Assembly (NCBI GenBank): GCA_903772945.1
Contig: CAICTM010001211.1
Location: 1-34,086, forward strand
Direction of reading: 5' to 3'
DNA length: 34,086 nt
DNA from: Seminavis robusta
Lineage: Eukaryota > Bacillariophyta > Bacillariophyceae > Naviculales > Naviculaceae
This document shows, piece by piece, positions 11,200-21,367 of this stretch. Numbering within the stretch: position 1 is the first letter of the stretch; each line of letters starts with the position of its first letter. The notes below the pieces were generated by a model. That model was not told the DNA's origin and searched no databases. It was given only the letters and a program-made list of their open reading frames with translations. The position numbers and the translations under genes are program-made.

Positions 11200-12398
11200 A
11201 AGTGCTCGGTTCGATCGTCCCTGCGTGCCACAACTACAAAAGGCAAATCGATCACGCCCACCCCTTCCACAAAGGAAAAGAACGATCCACTACATGTGTG
11301 CATGAAATCGGCCAACTACATAGCTTAGCTCAAACAACAAAAAAGGACAACTGTCCACAAAACCCAGAAACAGCCACAAAAAGAGAGCCGCAAACGCTGC
11401 CCTCAAAAACTCCACCAAAAAATATGTGTTGCATTTTATTAAAGGTCAAGTCGTCATAGCCAAATTCATTCTAAAACTAAATCCCTTGTATATGGCCATG
11501 TTTTTGGTGCCGGTATTCGTACAATCACTGCGTATTACCTGCTTCTTGGTGACGACGATCCTACATGTAGATACCGGTACCATACTGTAGCGGAACTGGC
11601 GAGATCGGGAGCTGCGGTGCAATGGCTATGGCGGCACCGGTGTATCCGAACTGATCGAGTGACTGAGTTGCCTTGAGAGTGTCCACATAGCTACTTGTCT
11701 TCAAGTGTCGGGGTTCTGTATGCAATGCAGGTATGCCCTGATTCCTTGCACCGTTGCTCGCGATTCTGTTTGTGTCTCGAATCGATAATGGAACTGTTCC
11801 TCTAAACCCCTTTTGTATGCTGGCTGAAAGGTTGATACAGTGGCTGCTCTCATTCTCGTGCTCGGGTGGGGGTAAGCATAGAGTACGGTACCGGTAGGGC
11901 AGCCAGGCTTTTCTCGTTCATTTCCACGAATCCAATCGTCCATGTCAACGCGTCGTGAAGCCTCGAAGAGAATGATGGTTGCCTCGCGGAGGTACACGTA
12001 GCTACATGGAACTGACATGCGACCCTTAACCCCGCGTTCTGTAAGAAGCCAAAGCAGAGCGCGAACCGAATCAAAGATTCGATTCAGGGATCGATCTGTC
12101 TACGAAAGAACCCACTGCTGGCTGAACTGCGAGGACCTAAGTTCTGGCTGCATCTTCGGCGATCTCGCTACGCTCGCTTGGTGTTGCCTTGTTTTTGTCA
12201 TTGCCACTTCGTTTTCGTTAAGCGTGGTTCGATCGTGCTCCCCAACACGAAGGGCCATCTTCGCTACATTGTGTCGTCGAAGTGTTCGTTGTATGAGACG
12301 AATGAATGAACGTCCAGCCAGCGTTGACGAAGTGCTCCGCAAATAGGAGCCTTGCGAACAACAGCTTTACTTCAAATCAGCTACCTACTGGCCACTCT
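11200..12398. other. Intergenic, no gene seen
   Basis: Lies between two genes whose 3' ends converge. It contains TACCGGTA at 11572-11579 and 11889-11896 and a GCACCGGTG at about 11634. Minus-strand frames of 70-105 codons at 11701-12074 have no recognisable domain. Confidence 0.5.
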
Positions 12399-15300
12399 CT
12401 AGTAACATTCGTCGCAACACGCACATTGAATCTTCTGCTCGCAATCGGCAGCTACGTGCCCCAGTTTCTTCAAATTGAAAAAGCCCTCTTTCAACGCACA
12501 CACTTCATCTGGCACCTTCCCGGATAGGCGGTTGTGATGCAGCAGTAGTGATTTCAGATTGGTTAGGGCACTCAAGGAAGGCGACAAGGTACCGGAAAAC
12601 TGGTTCTCCTCCAACGACAATGTCTCTACAGTTCGAGAGCAGATTTTTATGAGGATGTAAACAGATACGTTCGGGGAGCACAACGAAGGTGAGCATCCAA
12701 CAAACGACAAATATTGGATGTATTCTGTAGTTGCTGGGCTCACCTAGTTTCTCCATTGCCGCCAAGCTCTCGGGGAGCGGTCCACTAAAACCGTTGCCGC
12801 GCAGCGAGAGGTGTGCTGCCCGATCGGATCGATTGTTGGTGAGCATGGCAATCGAGAGCTTGAAGTGACACCAGTAACTTTAGAACTCACTCATGTTCGG
12901 AAGCGTGTAAAAGACATCAGGAACCGTTCCCTCTAGTCGATTGTTTTCCACTTCCAGTACCTCTGCAGAGTCGTCGTTTCATTTTCGATGCTTGAGCGTG
13001 AGTAACTCCGAAGTTTTTGCAATCTAACTAATACTGCTATAGGCGGCACATTGGTCACGCACCTAAATCAATCATGTTGGACAGGTCGGTAGAGAGAGTG
13101 CCACTCAAGAGATTGCTGCCGGCTCTTAGCGTGACTAATACCATTGTATTGATACACAAGGAATTTACAACGAGGGAGTCAGATCAGCGTCTTAGACACC
13201 TCAAATGTCTGCAACCCAAAACACAACTTACCAAGATTCGAAAGCATGAAAACTCCAATGGGAAACGGGCCTGTAAAGGAGTTGCCCTGAAATTCCAGGT
13301 ACTCTGGCGGGGATCAAAGGTGTGTGAGCCACTTGAGAAGCTTCCAACCACAAACGATCCCTCTTTTCACTTACCTAACTGGAGCAAATGGCCCAAAACT
13401 GGCACCCTGCCTGATAGCTTGTTATGGTCCAGCTGAATTCGTCGAAGACTGTCGGAGTCTTCGAATGCTAGCTCAGGTATAGATCCTTCAAAGTAATTGC
13501 CCGAAAGAAGGATCTCCTCCATTGCTTTGCATCCTTTCAACCAGACGACGGGAAGGGTTCCACTCAAGAAGTTGTTCTGCATGTAGATTTTTTGAAGACG
13601 GGGCCATGGCATGCCAAAGTCAAGACATCCGTGTATGTTGTTCCCGCTGAGATCGAACGCATGGAGGCTCCACCTCAGCGTAGTAGTCAACTCTTGCAGG
13701 GGCAGCTTGCCGCTAAGGCCGTTGTTTGTCAAGTTCACTGCAAGAATTTCCTCCTCATCAGAGTTGTTCGCGCACACAACTCCAATCCAACCGCAAACTG
13801 ATTCCTTTGACAGCCACCCATGGCTATTGATCCAAGATGTTTCATGCTCCTTTTGATACAGAAATGATGTTGGGAAAAAGTCAGTATGACCATGACCAGT
13901 ATTAGGAATAAGACTCATTGTCCCATTTCGATGGAGCCCATGAGTTGCGTAGTAGAGCACCGCAAGAGAATACCGTTGAAAGAGCTTGTGGTGCTGAACA
14001 TCACGAGCTTCCGTACCGGTATGCAGTGTGTCGTGATGAGCCAACCATAACAAAGCCTTGGTTTGAGGTGTCATGGCTTGGAAGTCATTGTCGTCGGTGT
14101 CGTGGAAAGTGCTCCAATCCAGAGAATCAGCTTTTGAGATTCCATGCTGCACTATCAGCTCCTTCAATTCTGACAGCTGATCTTCAAGGGCGGCCACTTG
14201 TTGCGTCATTTCGCTCATCTTGCTGGTTGTGCTGGGGGACAGCAGCAGATCACTATTAGCAGTCGCTGCATGGACGTGTGGTTGTTGTAAGCTGATGGTG
14301 CCATCCCGAAAATAGCGATCATTAGCGGTTGCTTCTGTCGCGTGCGGTGGCAAGAACACGGTACCATCTCGATAGCTCTTTGTCTCGAGATCGGCAGGGT
14401 CACTTGTTCGGTCGAGGTTGTTGTTGATTCCCGACTTTGTTGCCTCGCTTCCTCCACCTGTTTGTTTCACAAATAATGGAAGAACACACAGCACGGCCAC
14501 CAACAGGAGGAACCACAAAAAGGCAAAAACTTCCCAGCGACACCAGAAACTCGTTTGTTTCTCGGGTATTGTGGCTGGCCGTTTACTTCGATAGCGTTTG
14601 GATGATGTCGAGTCTGACGACCCACCGCCCGTAATCATTTCGACCAATCCAACATCCGCTTTGCTGGCATTGCGTTGTCGAGAAGGGTACTTTTTGGGTC
14701 GCGATGGTGCATTGAGTCGTTTACTGCCTCTGCCACTACTATTACCACTGATGCCACTCCCACTGGTGCTGCTGTTGCTTCCAGTCTCGTAGTTTCCTGC
14801 CGTAGCATCCATGAGGTTTACCCTTTGATCAATTTTCGGTGGTTTTCGTTTGGCAAAGAGCCTGGTACTGGCTGATTTGTCCTTGGCCGCTTGGAGGGAT
14901 GCTTCGGTGACGGGCTTGACCTTCAAATCGCCAATCTTGTTCAAGAGTTCCTCGGCGGGATCCTGCATAATGGTCATATCAATGGAATCAATGCTGTCTG
15001 TGCTGGATCTCCTTGAAATGGCGGATTCCCGTTTCACTTTTACTTTTCCAGTAGAAGGATGCACCAAATGACTGCCCAATGTTCCTTTCTTCTGTATTTC
15101 CACGAAAAAGTCGGACGAATCAGACAAGCTATCGTCGTTTGGTTGTTTCCGAGCATGGTACGAGTGGCGGCGTCTTTGTCCTTGTCCTCCTGATGACGAA
15201 TCCAAATCTCGCAGGCTGGAATTTCCCAAGCGTCCGTCTCCACGTTTCGTCGCGCTTTCACTACTCAGAAGAGTCCCACGTCGCACTCCCAAATCTCCGG

Positions 15301-15943
15301 TTGCAGTGCTGGACGACTTTGCCGAACTTCGTAGCGGCGTCTTGGCGTTGGGACGGACGGGTGAGTTGGAACGACTGCTGCCGCCAGCAACAAACTCGAT
15401 ATCATCCTTGCCACTCCGCCGTTGGTACTGTCGTTGTAGCATTTTGGACGACGTATTCACGGGAGATCCTGCAGACTGCGAGCGCCTGGACTGTCCAGGT
15501 TTATTAGTATTGGGCACTGGCAGGTCTTGGTCATGTTCGGATTCGTCGACCTCACCAATGTAACTGTCTGCCTTGTCGCTGATGTCCGTTGTGACATCAT
15601 CAGTCTGTGGGTGTTCTTCTTCTTCTCTTTCTTCTACAAGTTGTCTACTATCCATATCTTGCGATTCCGAGCTTGGAGCTCGTTTAGTATTGAGAGACGA
15701 CTCCAGATCTACATCTTCCTCCTCCTGATGTGTCTGAAAGGAATCTGGCATCAACGCGGCTTCCTCTCTCATGGTTGCCTGAAATGTGGCTTGCAGAGGT
15801 CTCTGTAGTACTCCTCCTCCTGTACCCCCTACGGCAAAATCGTCCACTTGCGAGGCCCCGGATTCTTCGCCCATGCTGCTAGAAATGGATGCTTTCGTTT
15901 CTTCAATCGTATCCAACGAGCTTTCAGGGGCTTCAGAGGACAT
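12399..15943 (-). CDS. Six-exon single-pass LRR protein (receptor-like, no kinase)
   Basis: Exons on the minus strand: 15943-13375, 13303-13232, 13134-13063, 12962-12891, 12815-12744 and 12625-12399. All five introns (71-118 nt) are GT-AG and phase 1; the coding sum is 3084 nt, or 1027 aa. I chose the ATG at 15943; an upstream in-frame extension to about 16000 begins only with GTG. Residues 1-465 are Ser/acidic-rich and look disordered. One membrane segment lies at about 467-492 (WEVFAFLWFLLLVAVLCVLP). A coiled-coil stretch follows, then an LRR N-cap around residue 714 (ESVCGWIGVVC), and about eight to nine plant-type repeats (LxxLxLxxNxLSGxLP) ending with a Cys-rich CACCDEC cap. This type II-like layout, with a long cytosolic tail and extracellular LRRs, is common in pennate diatoms, where ligands are unknown. 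No kinase domain is present. TACCGGTA at 14014 falls inside exon 1. Confidence 0.85.
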
Positions 15944-17042
15944 GGAATGCTCAACGTATTGCGTCAAGTGGTTGGTCTTGCGCGCTTTGGCTTGTACCAC
16001 GGTAATCTATAGTCAGTTCTGACGCCAATTTGGAAGGAACGATCAATGATCCCAGTATTCACAGTGCTGTGAGCTACTAGTATTGGTCAGTTCATGCATG
16101 GAGAGCCGCAGCACAAGCAACACTGCTGCGGCTGACTTTCTAAAGAAGAAGGAAGGAATCCTCTTGCCTTGGAATGCAAGTAGATAATTCTGCAGTTGTC
16201 AAGTTCAGTCGAGTGGAGACCAGCACTTGTAACAAACCACTTCGTCTACCAAATAAATGTCATCTGGCAAACAAAACAAGAAAGCAACTGGCAACAAATG
16301 GTGCGAAAATGTGAGCACGGTGAGCATCAAATCTTTTCAGTCACAGTTGAATTGGGGTATTTAACAAGCAATCACAGAGCGACGATTATTTCATTCCTGC
16401 TTGATGCACATTATATTCGCGCGATGTAAGGAAAGGTTGTAAGCCAGCGTCGAAGAGGTAGAAATCTTGCTTTTCAAGGGATTGAATCTTTCAATACCCT
16501 CGGATTTTTTTGGAACAGCAAGCTCGGGCACTGCTAAGCTAAATGCTGGGATGGAGGATGATAATGGAATGAGTATGTATTGATTTCTTACTACCTTTGG
16601 AGAATACTATAGTAGTAAAACTTGTTTTTCTTCGCCTTGCCGAGCCACCAACTCGAGTCGCCCTGGTGGATCAAACCCTCCAAACCATGTGTATTCTAGT
16701 CTACCGTTCCTTCGCCAGTCGTCTGGGCGATGGGAAGTGCCTGTGATGGGGATCACAAGTTATTATTATTCTAACTAAGTGCCAAGACGGACCGACCGAC
16801 CAACCAACCTGAAGAAAGTGGCGGATTGTTCCACGGCGTGGACTACGCTTCCAATGTCATTTTATTAAATCTTTGAGTGATTTGCGGGACCTCATTCTCA
16901 TTTCCGTTTTGTTGCAAAAGATCTTCCGTCGCTCTGACCATGCGACCAAGTAAGTGAACAGCCACTCCACCAACAACCAAAGGCTTCAAAAGACATCGAG
17001 ATCTGCTAGACTATTGGCTTTGTGTGTCTTCTAACTAAAACG
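15944..17042. promoter_or_regulatory. Shared upstream region of the LRR and Hint-1 genes
   Basis: A 1.1-kb interval from which the LRR gene (minus) and the first Hint gene (plus) diverge, so it must contain both promoters. I see no clear TATA box or palindromic operator. A (GACC)n-like run is at about 16789-16800. An upstream exon for the LRR gene is possible, because an in-frame extension reaches back to 16000. Confidence 0.45.
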
Positions 17043-18062
17043 ATGATTTCTGTTGGACTACTCCGTGTTTGTGTTGTGGTGGCTACAGTGAGTCTCCTGT
17101 ATGGAGTGTGCTCTGCTACCACTGCTAGTGGTACATCTACTAGTACCACTACAACTACATCTGCTAGTACGGAGAGGCTTCGCCGCCTCGGTAGCACCGA
17201 AGTCTATGTGGTGGCTTGCTTTTCGTTTGATACAAAAGTGCAAGTGTGGAAACCAAATTTCCATCGTGCAGAAGACACGACCATGGCGGACTTGCAAGTG
17301 GGCGACCGCATTTTGACAGGCAAGGACACGTACGAACCGGTCTATGCATTTGGTCATTACGCGCCCCACACTGAGGCGGAGTTTCTCACTCTTACGACTA
17401 CTAGTGCTAGTGATGCAAATGACAGCGTAGAAAACACAACGACGTTGCAAGTGACTGGAGAGCATTTGATCTATCGCCAAGGCACAGCCCACCCTCTTCC
17501 GGCCAGTGAGATTCAAGTAGGAGACAAGCTAGAACCTCACGGTCGTACTGTACATAAGATTGGATCCATTCGCAAGAAAGGACTCTATGCTCCTTTAGTG
17601 CCCAGTGGATCCTTTTTGGTGGTGCAACAACAAGGCGATCCAAGTGTTGGAATAATTCAAGTATCTTCCTACGCCATGGTGGTGGTACCACAACAGCACC
17701 CGTCCACGGGAATGGCACATCTACAAAATGGAATGCCCCTCATGTCACAGCACGTTGCCATTCACACGTTCCTCACACCCTACCGCATGGTCTGTGCCAC
17801 GTTCTTGTTGGGATACTGTCATACATACAATGAAAAAGGATTGCCACACTATGTCGACACGGGAATTCAAATCTTGCAGTGGGCCGACACACTTACTCTT
17901 TATGCTCAAATCAGTCTCCTCGGCGTGGCGCTTTTCGTCTTTGGGACTTTGATGGTGCTGGAACACTACGGATGGATCCTACTGCCAGGACTTGTTTGGG
18001 GGCTCCGTCGTCGTCGTCGTCGTCGTCGTCCTGGTACTACTACCAAGACGAAAATGGTGTAA
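17043..18062 (+). CDS. Hint-domain (Hedgehog-type autoprocessing) protein 1
   Basis: Intronless, 339 aa, ATG at 17043 (upstream in-frame codons start only with GTG). Residues 1-24 are a signal peptide. A Ser/Thr-rich spacer (25-48) leads to the Hint domain, which starts at Cys59 (VVACFSFDTKV), the expected nucleophile for the N-S acyl shift. Hint marks are MADLQVGDRILT (81-92), the TxxH motif TGEH (138-141), EIQVGDKL, and the HhC-like GLYAPLVPSGSFLVV (180-194). The place where Hedgehog-type domains usually read S-C-Y here reads S-S-Y (208-210). A hydrophobic segment (about 287-308) and a poly-Arg tail (eight Arg, 322-329) end the protein. By family knowledge Hint domains self-cleave and may transfer the N-part to a nucleophile such as sterol; here the part before Cys59 is only about 34 residues after signal removal. 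It neighbours the RND gene at 21.4 kb and resembles Hint protein 2 at 26.0-27.3 kb. Confidence 0.85.
   Translation: MISVGLLRVCVVVATVSLLYGVCSATTASGTSTSTTTTTSASTERLRRLGSTEVYVVACFSFDTKVQVWKPNFHRAEDTTMADLQVGDRILTGKDTYEPVYAFGHYAPHTEAEFLTLTTTSASDANDSVENTTTLQVTGEHLIYRQGTAHPLPASEIQVGDKLEPHGRTVHKIGSIRKKGLYAPLVPSGSFLVVQQQGDPSVGIIQVSSYAMVVVPQQHPSTGMAHLQNGMPLMSQHVAIHTFLTPYRMVCATFLLGYCHTYNEKGLPHYVDTGIQILQWADTLTLYAQISLLGVALFVFGTLMVLEHYGWILLPGLVWGLRRRRRRRRPGTTTKTKMV
18006..18030 (+). repeat. (CGT)n tract encoding poly-Arg
   Basis: A trinucleotide CGT/CGTC run in the last exon part of Hint protein 1, giving a run of eight arginines right after the terminal membrane segment. Length variation here would change the number of positive charges on the tail. 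Confidence 0.85.
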
Positions 18063-18763
18063 TGCTCGCCTCTCCACTAGCTAGTTACAAAAGGCAATCC
18101 ATCCATCCCTGCATGTGGTTAACTCGTTCACAAAAGCCGTACCGGTACTACAGTAATACAACAGCTCATCCTCCAGCTCAGAATGGCACCTGTGATATCA
18201 TTCTGAGAGCTGGTCTTTTACAACAGAAGGGTTGTACTATGAAACCTGTCTGGACCAACAGCACTGCTATGCTGGCAACTCTGACTCTGGTCTCCACTTT
18301 ACATGTATGCTTCGAGGTTACTTTGGAGATGAGAGAACAAGCCAAGAACATTTGAGTCATGATTTCTGCAGAAGAGTTGTGATTCTTTTTGTTTGGGCAA
18401 TCAAGGAGCCTGTCATGAGACGGCTTGGGAGAAGCTTCATTAGGGAGACCAAGCAACGTACTCAGCTAGCTACGGTCATCATCTCGTAGTCTTGCAAGGA
18501 CGCGTTGTGAGAGGCCCACTCGGATGCTCGTAAGTAGCACCCATTACATCGTCGTTTGGTTTCTCAAGTCCATCATGCATGTGGGCCACTTCAGCGTGAT
18601 GAGAGTCTTGACCTCAGCTGTTGCTTATTTGTGATTGTCTCTGCATATATACTTCCAATTTCTGGGAGACATTGCGCACAAGGGGAATTGGGTCTAGAGG
18701 ACCGGAGCGGGAAGCGTTATTGAAGAGGATGGATAACTGAATATAACCAAAGAGTTTCACATT
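18063..18763. other. Intergenic between convergent genes
   Basis: Separates the 3' ends of Hint-1 (plus) and the four-exon membrane protein (minus). It contains TACCGGTA at 18140-18147. An 84-codon plus-strand frame around 18238-18489 has no recognisable domain. I see no further gene. Confidence 0.5.
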
Positions 18764-20856
18764 CTACAGTACAATAAAGGAACTGAACCGGGCATAGCTC
18801 CACACTGTGTTGTCGGTAATTCTTGCTCGAAATACATACTGACCGTTCGGTTGGGGTCTCCAAATGAATGCTTGCGTTTCCTGTTTATCGTCGTCTCCTT
18901 CCACTTCGTGCTTCAGCGCACAACACTTGTTCATGCAGTGCACACTTGTAACGTTCACTTGGTTGACCTCCATTTCAATTCTCCCGCCACCAGCAGGATC
19001 AGTGGTCAAATCCAAGACATGATTCCGGATATCCCCCATGGGACAGCGGCCCCAGGGACCTGCGCATACATGCATTCAGGTTCGAAGCAACCAATAAGCA
19101 AATCAAGGGTTAGGAACGAATTGCCGCGATCTGTTCCACACACACGCATTATATAAGACTCCACCAGTGATTCGATTCGATTCCGTCACTTACAAGTGGA
19201 CATGCAGATGAAGACCCATCCACGTGCCACTAGCGGTTCAAACTCGGTGTAGTAAGCTTGCTCCGACGGATTCGGAAAGGGCACTTTGCGCCAAGCTTCT
19301 TCTTTGTGCAACGTCCAAGATTCGCGGCTCGTGACGAAAAAGTAATCCTTGTAGTCGGCATTCAACATGTTGTTGTCGTGAGAAGAACAGGACTGGTGTT
19401 CTTTTGGGTCCGTGCCAATCATCATGAAATCAGATTGATCTGGTCGGCTGCTTTGTAACACATGGGGCGTTTGGCCAGCACTTGGATCTGGCGACTCCGC
19501 CAAAGCCACATCGGATTGCATGACTCCCATGTCGTAGTTTTGATCCCACACAGAGCCCACATCATTATCATTGTGGGGGTTGTCGGTCAGCAAACCGCGG
19601 ATGCGAATCTCTGCGGGCAACAATGCCGTGTGACAAAAGGATGCCTCTTTGATGAGCATTTCCAAGAAGGACGACGTTGGCTGTTTCATCATGGCCAGTT
19701 TGTTTTCCTCCTTGTGGTCCCCCTTCCATAGATAGGAATCAAAGTGGGCGATGAGTTCCGCCGGTACGGGTTTTCGAAATATAGTTTCGTCATCTTCCTG
19801 CTCGGCAGCGTCCAATTGTCGTAGCTGCTTTTGCAATCGAGCCTGCTTTTGTTCCAGGGTTTCTCGTCCATGATGGGCTGGCTCGTCTATTATTAGTTGG
19901 ACCAGTTCTTCCAGTGCATCGATAGCCACTTGTAAGACGGTGAATGCCAACATGTGTCCCACCAAGGCATGATATTTCCAGCCAGGATGCCAAGTGGCCA
20001 TGCCAGTTCTGGAGCTGCAGGTTGTTGTATTGAATTTGTTGTCTCTACATCCTGGCACACCGTTTTCAATTAATCATTCCCTGACACTGAAAGTACTTGA
20101 CGAGTGGAGGCAACTCGTCAATTTGGTCTTCTTTCATCCCATACAAGTCTGGAAATGCCTTGTAGATTGTATTCTTTTGGTAGTTCAGATCCATGCCGAG
20201 AACCGTCATTCCCACTGTCATGTCAATAAAGCAGACAATCGATCGAATCTGTAGAAACTTGATTTGAAATTTTCGTTTCATGCGGTTCCATGCCGTCAGA
20301 TCTTCTGTACTTTTGGTATCCGCTTTCTCATTATCATCATGTCCACGTTGTTGTTGTTGTTGTGGGAGAGGCAACTGGAAAGGATCTCGAAACGCCCGTT
20401 GCTGGCCAATGGACACTCGTTGACCGGTTTCTTCTTCATCGTATGGTTCAAATATATCTTGGTAATAGTACGTACGGTATTGACCATACGGTAGTCTACC
20501 TTGAGTGTGGTATCAATCCATTCCTGGCGGGACTGTTGCAGCTGTGCCAACATGGTCTTGGCTGTCCTGGCAGCACCTGGATCATTCATCGTCATCATTG
20601 TGATCAGGGGTCTTCCCGTGGCCAACTCTACCATGGTGGCAGTGGCGGACGGAACCACAGTTTCAATCACAATCAGAAAGACTGCTGCTATGAAAAACAC
20701 TACCATCTGTCGGCGGACCAAAGAAGGAGAATCCATGGTGGTATGTCCCATGGAAGTCGTGTCGTCGTCGTAGCCATCGCCAATGTTCAGTGGTTCCATA
20801 GAAGTACGATCATGATCATGGTGATGGTAATGGCTATCAGTGGAGCTTGGGTCCAT
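18764..20856 (-). CDS. Four-exon multi-pass membrane protein of unknown family
   Basis: Proposed exons on the minus strand: 20856-20500, 20401-20088, 20014-19194 and 19059-18764. Introns are 98 nt (GTAGAC...GGCCAG), about 73 nt (GTGTCA...CTGCAG; a donor at 20096 is an alternative) and 134 nt (GTAAGT...GCGCAG). The sum is 1788 nt, or 595 aa, with phases fitting throughout; the third intron is the firmest. The ATG is at 20856. The N-terminus has a His/Asp cluster (HYHHHDHDR, 9-17) that could bind metal. Membrane segments lie at about 51-68, 173-190 and 237-256. A Gln-rich run (134-138) and a charged coiled-coil stretch (ETLEQKQARLQKQLRQLDAA) in exon 3 are visible, and the C-terminal exon has a Cys pair (NKCCAL). 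I recognise no family. It is transcribed divergently from the RND gene, sharing a 511-bp promoter, which hints at co-regulation. Confidence 0.65.
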
Positions 20857-21367
20857 GGTGGACTAGACTAGACTAGTTAAACTCAATCATATTATAGAGT
20901 TTTGACCTGGATGGTCGCAGCTCCTCCTTGGGAAGAAGAAAGAAAAACGGCGAAGAAACACAAAAATGAGCATGACGTCAACAAGGCCAATGATACCCTA
21001 AAGATCCAACGATACTATACTAGCAAGCACGAGTTATTAGAACTAGAGATAAACTAGTGGGAATAAAATGACGTCAAAGATTCATGCCTTTGCATCCACA
21101 GAATTCTCGAATGTTCTCAGACTACAGTAAAGTTTATAGTAAGATATGACGTCAGTTGTTTGCAGGATCGACCGCGACTCCCCACAATTAATTTTGGCTC
21201 CAACTCGGCGAAGTCGCAAATAAGCAGAATCAAAAGCGCATAGCTTGCATAGTCAGTCGGTGGCTCCATCATACCTTACCGGTAGTAGTCTTGCCAAATT
21301 GAGAGTGCTGATCAGACAGACAAACATCAAGAAGAGGAGATCAAGAAGAAGAGAAGAGGAGATCAAG
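20857..21367. promoter_or_regulatory. Divergent promoter with three TGACGTCA (CRE) octamers
   Basis: Between the starts of the four-exon membrane protein (minus) and the RND gene (plus). Perfect palindromic TGACGTCA occurs at 20973-20980, 21069-21076 and 21147-21154. This is the consensus for bZIP (CREB/ATF-type) factors; in Phaeodactylum, TGACGT-type elements are known from CO2/cAMP-responsive promoters. One chance octamer would be expected per about 65 kb, so three within 182 bp are unlikely to be accidental. TACCGGTA lies at 21277-21284. Confidence 0.65.

Noticed and set aside
11701..12074. Two overlapping minus frames with faint likeness (DALTWTIGFVE) to a frame at 6874-7176 (DALMWAIVLET)
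   Set aside because: The similarity is a few residues long and DNA similarity is weak; not enough for a shared gene remnant.
17043..18062. Intein rather than Hedgehog-type Hint
   Set aside because: No C-terminal His-Asn plus Cys/Ser/Thr splice junction and no host-protein extein; signal peptide plus terminal membrane segment fit a hog-type protein better.
20417..20500. A different reading of the membrane protein in which exon 1 continues to 20296 without intron 1
   Set aside because: Removing the 98-nt GT-AG intron gives a continuous frame into the exon 2 helix; the unspliced frame ends in a stop without joining the downstream conserved-looking part.
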